DNA of 10,795 bases from CAYUCJ01 sp049282265 (lineage in GTDB: Bacteria; Desulfobacterota; DSM-4660; Desulfatiglandales; Desulfatiglandaceae): contig JBAPTR010000068.1 of assembly GCA_049282265.1 (NCBI GenBank), positions 1-10,795 on the forward strand. The letters are read 5' to 3'. Every line of letters begins with the position of its first letter. The first letter of the stretch is position 1. Position numbers and translations under genes: made by a program. Shown piece after piece: positions 1 through 7,432 of this stretch. The notes below the pieces were generated by a model, which was not told where the DNA came from, made no database searches, and saw only the letters and a program-made list of their open reading frames with translations.

Positions 1-1
1 T

Positions 2-838
2 ATTTTTGAAGGCCCGCAATATACCAAATGGCAGTCATTCAGGGAGTCTGAGGACGCGAGATATGTGGCGCTCACCACCCCCCGATTTTTGCTCCGTCTC
101 CCCTACGGGCCGAATACCCAGCCGATAAAGGCCTTCAATTACGAAGAAGATGTCTCGGCCAGCCACGAGGATTACCTCTGGGGAAACACCGCCTTTACCT
201 TTGCCAGCAAGCTCACCGACAGCTTCGCAAAATACCGGTGGTGCGCCAACATCATCGGCCCCATGGGTGGCGGGGCCGTGGAAGATCTGCCCCTTCATCA
301 ATTCGAGGCCATGGGAGCGGTTCAGACAAAAATCCCCACGGAAGTGCTCATTTCGGAAAGGAGGGAGTACGAGCTGGCCGAAGAAGGTTTCATTGGGCTG
401 ACAATGCGAAAGGGGAGTGACAATGCCGCCTTTTTCTCAGCAAATTCGGTACAGAAAGCGAAATTCTTCGGCATCAGCAAGGAAGGCAAAGAGGCTGAAT
501 TGAACTACAAGCTGGGTCTGCAGTTACCCTACATGTTTGTGATCAACCGGATGGCCCACTACCTGAAGGTGATCCAGCGGGAAAACATCGGGACCTGGAA
601 GGAACGGTCCGACCTGGAAAGGGAGCTCAATACCTGGATCACCCAGTACGTGGTGAACATGGACAATCCGGCGCCGGAGGTCAGGAGCCGGCGGCCGCTC
701 CGGCAGGCGCAGGTCACCGTGGAAGACGTGGAAGGAGAACCCGGATGGTATCGCGTGGGCTTGAAGGTCAGGCCCCATTTCAAATACATGGGGGCGTTTT
801 TTACCCTCTCCCTGGTGGGAAAACTGGATAAGGACTAG
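2..838 (+). CDS. tssC: TssC (VipB), T6SS contractile sheath large subunit, 3' part
   Basis: The reading frame is open from the left edge, so only the C-terminal 278 residues are present; family members are usually close to 500. TssC forms, with TssB, the cytoplasmic sheath around the Hcp tube, and its contraction powers secretion. The first visible residues contain the conserved stretch W-x-x-F-R-x-S-E-D-A-R-Y, followed by a proline- and leucine-rich segment (TPRFLLRLPYGPN). Further on come a conserved IS-E-RREYELAEEGF-like segment, a LQLPYMFVINRMAHYLK helix and a C-terminal beta region ending in FFTLSLVGKLDKD, all typical of the family. The GTG at 65 is internal and not the true start. The N-terminal part that ClpV recognises in characterised systems lies outside the window. 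tssB is expected just upstream. Identification is by recognition of these motifs, not by a search. Confidence 0.95.
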   Translation: MFEGPQYTKWQSFRESEDARYVALTTPRFLLRLPYGPNTQPIKAFNYEEDVSASHEDYLWGNTAFTFASKLTDSFAKYRWCANIIGPMGGGAVEDLPLHQFEAMGAVQTKIPTEVLISERREYELAEEGFIGLTMRKGSDNAAFFSANSVQKAKFFGISKEGKEAELNYKLGLQLPYMFVINRMAHYLKVIQRENIGTWKERSDLERELNTWITQYVVNMDNPAPEVRSRRPLRQAQVTVEDVEGEPGWYRVGLKVRPHFKYMGAFFTLSLVGKLDKD

Positions 839-883
839 GGGAAGGTGGTGTTCGGGAAACTTTTTATTGCTAACCAAACAGAT

Positions 884-890
884 AGGAGGG
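884..890 (+). promoter_or_regulatory. Ribosome binding site of hcp
   Basis: A near-perfect Shine-Dalgarno sequence AGGAGGG lies 9 nt before the hcp ATG at 900. It supports that start over an out-of-frame ATG at 893. It fits the need for many Hcp copies per tube. Confidence 0.75.
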
Positions 891-899
891 AAATGAACC

Positions 900-1391
900 A
901 TGGCAATGACAGTGCATATCGATTTGAAGGCGAACGGCACCAAGATTGATGGTGATTCCACCATCGAATCTATGGATAGGGCAAACACGATCGAGTGTCT
1001 CTCGTATACCGATTCCGTTCGAACGGCCCGGGAGGCCTCGTCGGGGATGGCGAGCGGTGAGAGGACCTACGAACCCATCAGGGTTACCAAGCGGATCGAC
1101 AAGAGTTCACCGCTCCTGTTCAAGGCCCTGTGCAATAACGAGGTCATCGAGGCCACATTTCGGTTCTTCAGGCCGAACCCGGCCGGTGATGGAACCACGC
1201 AACATTTTTATACCGTTGAGATCAAAGAAGGAAGAATCGCCTCGTACCAGCGCGTCAGTCCCGACGTTATTGACCCGGCATCCGCAAATGCCCCACCGAC
1301 GGAGGAAGTCACCTTTGTCTTTGGAGACATCATCCAAACGTTCGTGCCTGACGGGATCGAGCACGAAGATCACTGGTCGCAGAGAACGTAG
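900..1391 (+). CDS. hcp: Hcp (TssD), T6SS inner tube protein
   Basis: This gene encodes 163 residues, close to the usual Hcp length. Hcp forms hexameric rings that stack into the tube propelled from the cell; it can also carry small effectors in its lumen. The central block is diagnostic: an A-SG-x-x-x-G-x-R segment, then V-T-K-x-IDKSSPLL-x-x-ALCNNE (about residues 61-80), with a later beta strand FYTVEIKEGRIAS. The C-terminal beta hairpin is FVFGDIIQTF. No extra domain follows the Hcp fold, so it is a plain structural Hcp. It sits 61 nt after tssC, which probably places it in the same transcript, with its own strong ribosome binding site. No terminator is seen before it, and no convincing promoter in the short gap. 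Confidence 0.95.
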   Translation: MAMTVHIDLKANGTKIDGDSTIESMDRANTIECLSYTDSVRTAREASSGMASGERTYEPIRVTKRIDKSSPLLFKALCNNEVIEATFRFFRPNPAGDGTTQHFYTVEIKEGRIASYQRVSPDVIDPASANAPPTEEVTFVFGDIIQTFVPDGIEHEDHWSQRT

Positions 1392-1437
1392 TGGTTGCAT
1401 TCGTCTCTTTTGGGAGAATCGCTGCTGTCTTTTCGCG

Positions 1438-1452
1438 CGGCGCGTCTCGCCG
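1438..1452 (+). other. GC-rich stem-loop after hcp
   Basis: CGGCG, a 5-nt loop and CGCCG form a five-base-pair all-G/C hairpin in the 122-nt gap between hcp and tssE. No T-run follows, so it is not a standard intrinsic terminator. A structure here could trim or stabilise the abundant hcp message relative to downstream genes. This is inferred from position only, and a short G/C stem can arise by chance. Confidence 0.3.
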
Positions 1453-1454
1453 GC

Positions 1455-1460
1455 AAGGAG
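1455..1460 (+). promoter_or_regulatory. Strong Shine-Dalgarno not placed for tssE
   Basis: AAGGAG stands far upstream of the tssE ATG at 1514. It is well spaced for a GTG at 1467, which opens a 73-codon frame ending at 1688, and less well for an ATG at 1474, which opens a 20-codon frame ending at 1536. Both overlap the start of tssE in other frames. No good Shine-Dalgarno lies directly before 1514, and an in-frame TGA at 1505-1507 rules out an earlier tssE start. The site may serve a short leader peptide that couples translation to tssE. Neither short frame resembles a known protein. Confidence 0.35.
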
Positions 1461-1513
1461 ACACCAGTGAAATATGAAGCGGCGGCAAATCATCAGGCCA
1501 GTGTTGAGACCCA

Positions 1514-1927
1514 ATGGGAAAAGACAGGCTCCTTGAAAGGATTCGAGCACGGAACAAAGACCCGCGCACCCGCAGGAAAGAGGGCCCAAAAGAGGTCATT
1601 GATTCCGTATTGCACCACCTCCAGCAGATTCTCAACACCAGGCAGGGAAGTGTCCCCATTGCTGAAGATTTCGGGATACCGGACCTGACGGAATTACAAC
1701 TGGGTTATCCTGATTCTCTCAGGCTCTTCGAGCGGGCGATCCGTCAAACGATCCAGAAATTTGAGCCACGCTTAGGCGGACTCAGGGTTCGTTTTGTTCC
1801 TGATGAGGAAGATCCCCTCTCCCTGCGTTTCCAGATCTTGGGAAAACTCCAATCCGAAGGATACAAAGATTCCGTGCGTTTTGAGAGCACCGTCGGTTCC
1901 GACGGAAAGGTAATCATAAAAAGATGA
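1514..1927 (+). CDS. tssE: TssE, gp25-like baseplate protein
   Basis: This encodes 137 residues, the normal size for TssE. The family is homologous to phage T4 gp25; it sits in the baseplate and helps start sheath polymerisation. The N-terminus has the typical RLLERI helix. Family signatures are LNTRQG at about residues 40-45, a FGIPDL motif at 53-58, and the core EPR motif at 84-86 followed by a beta strand (LRVRF). The start is the only in-frame ATG after the TGA at 1505. It has no clear Shine-Dalgarno, so translation may be weak or coupled to upstream reading. tssF starts 21 nt after its stop. Confidence 0.93.
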   Translation: MGKDRLLERIRARNKDPRTRRKEGPKEVIDSVLHHLQQILNTRQGSVPIAEDFGIPDLTELQLGYPDSLRLFERAIRQTIQKFEPRLGGLRVRFVPDEEDPLSLRFQILGKLQSEGYKDSVRFESTVGSDGKVIIKR

Positions 1928-1948
1928 AGAAAGTTTGTTTGACCGACC

Positions 1949-3682
1949 ATGTTTAGCCGCTACTTTCAGCAGGAACTGGAAAATCTGAGGGACCTTGGCC
2001 AGGCCTTTTCCAAGGCCCATCCGGCAGTGGCCCCTATGTTGAGCGGAGCTGCAGCCGATCCGGATGTGGAACGCCTTCTGGAAGGCACAGCGTTTCTCAC
2101 GGCGCTCTTAAGGGAAAAACTCGACGACGAATTCCCTGAGATCGTCCACGAACTGGTCCAGATGATCTGGCCGCATTATCTGCGACCCCTTCCGGCCACC
2201 ACTATCGTGGCCTTCGAACCTAAACCATCGCTGAAGCAGTCCATGAACATCCCTTCCGGGGTCTATCTCAACTCCGTTCCCACAGAAGGAACAGCCTGCA
2301 CATTCAGGACCGTTTTCGATGTTGATGTCCACCCCCTCACCCTGCTTGATGGTTCCCTGGATGAATCTGCCGGTCGTCCCCCCACAGTCCGGCTCCAGTT
2401 GAAAATGGACGGGCTGAAGCTTGAACAGTGGGAGCCCGACTCCTTAAGATTTTTCTTGTCGGATACGTTTCCGAATGCTGCGAACCTCTCCATGATTCTG
2501 CAGAGACACACGCGGAAGATCACCATCAGTTCCCCGGACGGTGGTCGTCCTGTTTCCCTGGGGCCGGATGCGCTGCGGCCGGCCGGTTTTTCCCTTAAAA
2601 AAGGTCTGGTCCCCTATCCCGCCAACTCTTTCCCGGGATACCGACTTCTCCAGGAATACTTTGTACTGCCGGAAAAATTCCTTTTCCTCGATCTTGGGGA
2701 GTGGGAAAAGTGGATGGATAGAGGCGACGGATCCCAAATTGAAATTTTATTCGAACTTGACCAACCCTCGCTCCCCTTTCCGAGGGTCAGGAAAGAGAGT
2801 TTCATGCTCTATGCCACCCCCGTGGTCAATATCTTCCCCCACGAGGCCGACCCCATACGTCTTGACCACCGGAAAACAGACTATCTCGTACGACCCGCCG
2901 GTGCCAACGTGGATCACTACCAGGTCTATTCCCTGGAAAACGTGGTAGGATATGTTCAGGGCACTGCCGAGGAAAGGACCTATCTCCCATTTGATATGTT
3001 TCAAAGGGAACAGGGAGATGCTTCGGTCTATCAGGCGAAGCTGAGAAAGGCCCCCGTTGCTGAAAGTGTTGATGTCTTTCTCTCCGTGTCCTACCCACCC
3101 CAAGGAAGGATACCAACAAGCGAAACACTTTCTATCGACCTGCTTTGCACAAATGGGGCACTCCCTGAAAACCTGCGACCCGGCGACATCTGCGAACCGA
3201 CGAGCAGTTCTCCCGAGTTCGTAACCTTTAAGAATGTCAGGTCCATTACCCCTAATGTTCTCCCCCCCCTGGGCACGAACCTCCTCTGGCAATTGCTGGG
3301 GCACCTTTCCCTGAACTTTCTGTCCCTCACCACGGCTGAAAACATGAAAGCCCTCCTGGAGCTCTATATCTTTTCTGAAAGTCGAGACCGCCCGACTGTT
3401 CTCGCCAATCAAAAGAGAATCAATGGAATAGAGAAGGTGACAGCTACCCAAAAAGACCGCATCGTGAAAGGGGCTATGATCAGAGGACAGGAGATCGATC
3501 TGAAGATGCGGCAGGATCATTTTGCAAGCCCCGGAGACCTGTTTCTCTTTGGCTCCATCCTGGACCATTTTCTCGGTGCTTACGCGACTATCAACACCTA
3601 CACGCGGTTGAGCATCCACGAAAGCATCAAAGGAGAGACGTACCTATGGCCGCCAAGGCTGGGGGATCATACGCTGACATAA
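1949..3682 (+). CDS. tssF: TssF (VasA family), baseplate wedge subunit
   Basis: At 577 residues this matches the usual TssF length of about 600. TssF and TssG form the wedge complex that, with TssE and TssK, builds the baseplate around the VgrG spike. The N-terminus has the family pattern of a YFQQELENLR helix. It continues with DPDVERLLEG and FLTALLREKLDDEFPE (about residues 38-64) and then PHYLRP (75-80). The C-terminal end carries the conserved region around TINTYTRL and YLWPPRLG. The ribosome binding site is weak; an A/G-rich GAAGAAAG lies rather far upstream. The last 37 nt overlap the tssG start, which implies coupled translation of the two interacting partners. Confidence 0.93.
   Translation: MFSRYFQQELENLRDLGQAFSKAHPAVAPMLSGAAADPDVERLLEGTAFLTALLREKLDDEFPEIVHELVQMIWPHYLRPLPATTIVAFEPKPSLKQSMNIPSGVYLNSVPTEGTACTFRTVFDVDVHPLTLLDGSLDESAGRPPTVRLQLKMDGLKLEQWEPDSLRFFLSDTFPNAANLSMILQRHTRKITISSPDGGRPVSLGPDALRPAGFSLKKGLVPYPANSFPGYRLLQEYFVLPEKFLFLDLGEWEKWMDRGDGSQIEILFELDQPSLPFPRVRKESFMLYATPVVNIFPHEADPIRLDHRKTDYLVRPAGANVDHYQVYSLENVVGYVQGTAEERTYLPFDMFQREQGDASVYQAKLRKAPVAESVDVFLSVSYPPQGRIPTSETLSIDLLCTNGALPENLRPGDICEPTSSSPEFVTFKNVRSITPNVLPPLGTNLLWQLLGHLSLNFLSLTTAENMKALLELYIFSESRDRPTVLANQKRINGIEKVTATQKDRIVKGAMIRGQEIDLKMRQDHFASPGDLFLFGSILDHFLGAYATINTYTRLSIHESIKGETYLWPPRLGDHTLT
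3629..3635 (+). promoter_or_regulatory. Ribosome binding site of tssG, inside tssF
   Basis: AAAGGAG lies 10 nt before the tssG ATG at 3646 and within the coding end of tssF. It settles the overlapping start. Confidence 0.65.
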
Positions 3683-4674
3683 GAAGAGAATGCCTTACCA
3701 GACCGCATGCCTTTTCTTTTTTCCAGATCATGCGCCTGCTTCGCTTCCTGGAAAACAGGCGGCTGAAAAAAGGTACGCCGGGCGGCAGGAAAGACGTGTC
3801 CATAGCAGTGAGGCCGGAACTTTCTCTGGCTTTTCCTGCCGCTGATGTATCCAAAATCGAAACCCTGGACGAAGAGGATGGGGGATTCCTCGTCACAGCC
3901 ACATTCCTCGGGCTCTATGGCTCGTCGTCGCCGCTTCCCACCTTCTATACCGAGGACCTTCTGGAAGAGGCCGCAAATGACGAGAATGTTACGCGTGATT
4001 TTCTTGACGTTCTGAACAGGCACCTGTATCAGCTCCTTTTTCGTTGCTGGACGAAATACCGTCTCTGTGTACAGGTGGTAGAGGAAGAAGACCCGAGCCA
4101 GACGCAAAAGCTCTTCTGCCTCCTTGGCCTGGGAAGCGAAAAAGTACGAAAAGGCGTTCCGGACAGTTACCGCTTCATCCGATACCTGGGTCTTGTCCTC
4201 CAACACCCCCGTTCAGCCCTGGGGCTCAGGACGGTTCTCGGAGACGCGCTGGGAGGGCTCCCCATTGATATTACTCCCTGCCTTCCCCGGATGGCCAAAG
4301 TTCCTGTGGATCAGAGATGCTGTATCGGAGGGGCGGCATCCCTCCTTGGAGAAAGTGCATTCATCGGGGAGGAACTCCTCGACCGAACAGGCAAATTTCG
4401 ACTCATGATCGGCCCCGTAACGGGGAAAGCGTTTCGAGAACTCCTGCCCGGAAATGCAAAACACCGGCTTCTCACCTTTCTGACTGATTTCTATCTGGCT
4501 GCCCCGCTGGAATACGATCTCGAAATCAGGATAGAGGCCGGTGAAGTGGAGGCCGTCTGTTTGGGAGGGCCCCAATGGGCGCATCTCGGGTGGAATACCT
4601 GGGTCTTTTCCGAGCAATACCGGGAGGAAACAACCGTTATCTTTCAACCGCAAAAAGCCGAAAAAGGAGCATGA
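3646..4674 (+). CDS. tssG: TssG (VasB family), baseplate wedge subunit
   Basis: This encodes 342 residues, the usual TssG size. TssG pairs with TssF in the baseplate wedge. Recognisable family features are the N-terminal PHAFSFFQIMRLLRFLE region (about residues 25-41) and the LYGSSSPLPTFYTEDL loop. After these come a NRHLYQLLFRCWTKYR helix and an HPRSALGL segment leading to a DITPCLPRMAKVP strand. A C-terminal HLGWNTWVF motif matches the family's conserved GLGW-type end. The start overlaps tssF by 37 nt, and the stop TGA lies one base before the tssH ATG. This tight order suggests one transcriptional unit. Confidence 0.92.
   Translation: MAAKAGGSYADIRRECLTRPHAFSFFQIMRLLRFLENRRLKKGTPGGRKDVSIAVRPELSLAFPAADVSKIETLDEEDGGFLVTATFLGLYGSSSPLPTFYTEDLLEEAANDENVTRDFLDVLNRHLYQLLFRCWTKYRLCVQVVEEEDPSQTQKLFCLLGLGSEKVRKGVPDSYRFIRYLGLVLQHPRSALGLRTVLGDALGGLPIDITPCLPRMAKVPVDQRCCIGGAASLLGESAFIGEELLDRTGKFRLMIGPVTGKAFRELLPGNAKHRLLTFLTDFYLAAPLEYDLEIRIEAGEVEAVCLGGPQWAHLGWNTWVFSEQYREETTVIFQPQKAEKGA
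4661..4669 (+). promoter_or_regulatory. Ribosome binding site deciding the tssH start
   Basis: The A-rich stretch AAAAAGGAG ends 6 nt before ATG 4676. It favours that codon over the in-frame upstream start at 4541. The nearer ATG at 4671 is a decoy, because it reads only three codons to a TAA. The sequence is at the 3' end of tssG. Confidence 0.7.
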
Positions 4675-4675
4675 A

Positions 4676-7303
4676 ATGGTAAGCGTAGATATCAAGGCCT
4701 TGTTGAACCGTCTGAACCAGTACTGTACCCGCTGTCTTGAATCGGCCGCAGGATTGTGTGTTTCTCGAACCCATTATGAGGTAACCATAGAACACTTCCT
4801 TACCAAACTTTTGGAAGAGCCCCAATCCGACCTTCCCATGCTCCTCAGGCAGTTCGACGTCGATGCAGGAAGAGTGAAAAAGGCCATTGACCAGACTATC
4901 GAGGACTTCCGCACGGGAAACGCGGCCAAACCGGTTTTCTCCCCCCTGCTCATGGAACTCTTCCAGGAAGCATGGCTTGCCAGTTCCGTGGATCTTGGAG
5001 AAGGCAGGATTCGTTCCGGCGGAATTCTGGCGGCCTTTCTCAATAAGCCCACGCAGTTCGCCACAGGTTCCTATGTTGATTTTCTGAGTCCCCTCAGTCG
5101 TGACACCATCCTTGCCCAATTCCATGGCATCATCGGAAAATCCATAGAGCAGCCGGCAGAGGGGGAACGCTCGGAAAGGGAAACAGGCGCCCCGGGGGAT
5201 GGAACCGCCCTCGCCCGATTCTGTGTCGATTTTACCCAAAAGGCCGGTGCCGGGGAAATAGATCCGGTCTTCGGCCGCGACAGGGAAATCCGCCAGATGG
5301 TTGATATTCTCGCCAGGCGCAGAAAAAACAACCCCATCGTCGTCGGTGAGGCGGGAGTGGGAAAGACTGCCGTGGTGGAAGGATTGGCCCTGCGCATTGT
5401 GGAAGGGGATGTTCCCGATCTCCTCCGGGACGTTTCCATCGTGGGGCTTGATATGGGGCTTCTCCAGGCCGGCGCGGGCGTGAAGGGGGAATTCGAGAAC
5501 CGGCTCAAGTCGGTCATCAATGAGGTCAAGGCCTCGCCGAAACCCATCATCCTCTTTATCGACGAGGCCCACACCCTGATCGGGGCGGGAGGATCGGCAG
5601 GCGGAGGTGACGCCGCAAATCTCCTGAAGCCCGCCCTGGCCCGCGGGGAACTCAGGACCATCGCCGCCACCACCTGGTCGGAATATAAGAAATATTTTGA
5701 AAAAGACGCCGCTCTCGCCCGGCGGTTCCAGCCGGTGAAACTGGAAGAACCTTCCGTTGAAATCGCGGCCCTGATCCTGCGGGGCCTCAAAGAGAAATAT
5801 GAAGAGGCGCACGGCGTGGTGGTCCGTGACGATGCGGTGGAAGCGGCCGCGGAGTTGTCCAGCCGTTATATCTCGGGGCGTCAACTCCCGGACAAGGCCG
5901 TGGATCTGCTGGATACCAGTGCCGCCCGGGTCAAGGTTCTGCTGAGCGCAAAACCGGATATCATGGAGGACAAGGAACGATCCATCCAGGCCCTGGGACG
6001 TGAGAAGGCCGCACTCATACGCGACCGGACGCACGGCATGCCTGTGGATGATGAACGCCTGACGGAAATCGAAACCCTTCTCACGACCCTGAACGGAGAG
6101 GTAAGTACACTCAAGGAACGTTGGGTGAAAGAGAAGGAACTGGCCCGGCGGATAATAGACTTGAGAAACGCATTATACGGGAACGACGGCGATGCGGTCG
6201 AAAAAGGCGCGGACAGTGATGACAGCAAGGCACAACTCGAAGGCATGCATCAAGAGCTGGAAGCCCTTCAGGGAGACTCCCCGTTGGTTCGCATCGAGGT
6301 GGACCCGGACATCGTCTCAAAGGTGGTCTCCGACTGGACCGGCATCCCCCTTGGAAAAGTCATGCGGGAAGAGGCCCGGAACGTGGTCAACCTGAAAACC
6401 AATCTCCAGGACAGAATCAAAGGCCAGGACGAGGCACTGGAAGGCATCACCCAGGTGATCAAGGCGTCAAAGGCCGGGCTCAAGGATCCTGCCCAGCCCA
6501 TGGGGGTATTTCTCCTGGTGGGACCAAGCGGCGTGGGCAAGACCGAGACGGCTCTCGCGCTTGCCGACCTCCTTTTCGGGGGAGAACGCTTCATGGTGAC
6601 CATTAACATGAGCGAATTCCAGGAGCGGCACACGGTGAGCCGGCTCATTGGTTCCCCTCCCGGTTACGTGGGATACGGGGAAGGGGGCGTCCTCACCGAA
6701 GGGGTCCGCCAGCGGCCTTACTCCCTCGTCCTCCTTGACGAGGTGGAAAAGGCCCATCTCGAAGTCCTCAATCTGTTCTACCAGGTCTTTGACAAGGGAT
6801 CACTTTCCGACGGAGAAGGACGCGTCATCGATTTCAAGAACACGATCCTTTTCCTCACCAGCAATCTCGCCTCAGACGTCATTACCGAGCTCTGTTCCGG
6901 GGAGGAACCGCCCCCTATGGACACGGTCGCATCCGCTATCAGGCCCATCCTCAGCAACCATTTTAAACCCGCGCTGCTGGCCCGCATGACCATTGTCCCC
7001 TTCTACACGCTTCCGCCTGATATCCTGAAGGATATCGTGGTGCTGAAACTGGACAAACTGGCCAGGAGGATGGAAGAAACACACAAGGCCAAGCTCACCT
7101 ACACCCAAAACGTCGTGGATCAGATAGCGGCCCGATGTACCGAGGTGGAAACCGGGGCACGCAACATCGACCATATCATGAACGGGACCATCCTCCCGCA
7201 ACTGTCCCGGGACATCCTCGCCAGGATGAGCGAGGAAGCACTGCCCGGGGAGATAAAACTGGATGTGGCCGAGGATGGGACCTTTGGCATTCACTTTTGT
7301 TGA
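4676..7303 (+). CDS. clpV: ClpV (TssH), AAA+ sheath-disassembly ATPase
   Basis: This encodes 875 residues from ATG 4676. ClpV is a hexameric Clp/Hsp100 unfoldase that pulls TssC out of contracted sheaths so that TssB/TssC can be reused. The N-terminal region (about 1-160) is a Clp-N-like domain with the ClpV pattern around LESAAG and HYEVTIEHFL. The first AAA+ domain has Walker A GEAGVGKT (224-231), Walker B with D296-E297 and an arginine pair at 349-350. A charged helical middle region follows (about 430-535). The second has Walker A GPSGVGKT (616-623), pore-loop GYVGYG near 663, Walker B D688-E689 and sensor-2 GAR at 827-829. All key ATPase residues are intact. Its cluster position and N-domain separate it from ClpB. 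A longer in-frame extension to 4541 is unlikely given the ribosome binding site. Confidence 0.95.
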   Translation: MVSVDIKALLNRLNQYCTRCLESAAGLCVSRTHYEVTIEHFLTKLLEEPQSDLPMLLRQFDVDAGRVKKAIDQTIEDFRTGNAAKPVFSPLLMELFQEAWLASSVDLGEGRIRSGGILAAFLNKPTQFATGSYVDFLSPLSRDTILAQFHGIIGKSIEQPAEGERSERETGAPGDGTALARFCVDFTQKAGAGEIDPVFGRDREIRQMVDILARRRKNNPIVVGEAGVGKTAVVEGLALRIVEGDVPDLLRDVSIVGLDMGLLQAGAGVKGEFENRLKSVINEVKASPKPIILFIDEAHTLIGAGGSAGGGDAANLLKPALARGELRTIAATTWSEYKKYFEKDAALARRFQPVKLEEPSVEIAALILRGLKEKYEEAHGVVVRDDAVEAAAELSSRYISGRQLPDKAVDLLDTSAARVKVLLSAKPDIMEDKERSIQALGREKAALIRDRTHGMPVDDERLTEIETLLTTLNGEVSTLKERWVKEKELARRIIDLRNALYGNDGDAVEKGADSDDSKAQLEGMHQELEALQGDSPLVRIEVDPDIVSKVVSDWTGIPLGKVMREEARNVVNLKTNLQDRIKGQDEALEGITQVIKASKAGLKDPAQPMGVFLLVGPSGVGKTETALALADLLFGGERFMVTINMSEFQERHTVSRLIGSPPGYVGYGEGGVLTEGVRQRPYSLVLLDEVEKAHLEVLNLFYQVFDKGSLSDGEGRVIDFKNTILFLTSNLASDVITELCSGEEPPPMDTVASAIRPILSNHFKPALLARMTIVPFYTLPPDILKDIVVLKLDKLARRMEETHKAKLTYTQNVVDQIAARCTEVETGARNIDHIMNGTILPQLSRDILARMSEEALPGEIKLDVAEDGTFGIHFC

Positions 7304-7362
7304 TCCAGGAAAGATGAGGCACCTTGCCCTTTCTTGATCTGGAATGCATCCGAAAACAGCTT

Positions 7363-7378
7363 TCCGGGATTCCCCGGA
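7363..7378 (+). other. Stem-loop in the tssH-vgrG gap
   Basis: TCCGGG, loop ATTC and CCCGGA form a perfect six-base-pair hairpin in the 129-nt gap (7304-7432). There is no following T-run, so it is not a standard terminator. A TATTAT at 7403-7408 matches a -10 element in five of six positions, but I find no good -35 at the right distance. This gap is the longest in the window and could hold a separate signal for the vgrG module. Both elements could be chance. Confidence 0.3.
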
Positions 7379-7420
7379 TATGTCTCTGCATTGGTGCCCA
7401 ATATTATTTCGATTTCTGTG

Positions 7421-7427
7421 AAGGAGG
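7421..7427 (+). promoter_or_regulatory. Ribosome binding site deciding the vgrG start
   Basis: AAGGAGG lies 5 nt before ATG 7433. It supports that start over an in-frame TTG at 7334, which would add 33 residues without any family resemblance. Confidence 0.8.
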
Positions 7428-7432
7428 CTGAA

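Noticed and set aside
839..899. Promoter or terminator between tssC and hcp
   Set aside because: No hairpin with T-run and no convincing -35/-10 pair is visible in these 61 nt.
1395..1688. 97-codon frame between hcp and tssE as a separate gene
   Set aside because: It overlaps tssE extensively and has no family resemblance. Only its inner GTG with AAGGAG is noted, as a possible leader.
2747..3619. 290-codon open frame on the - strand opposite tssF
   Set aside because: It is a shadow of the conserved tssF coding region with no recognisable product.
4541..4675. In-frame N-terminal extension of clpV
   Set aside because: It lies entirely in tssG in another frame, and the AAAAAGGAG site points to ATG 4676, where the family sequence begins.
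4637..6034. 465-codon open frame on the - strand opposite clpV
   Set aside because: It is antisense to an intact, strongly conserved ATPase with all catalytic motifs. Its residues show no recognisable domain. Long antisense frames are expected opposite GC-ending codons.
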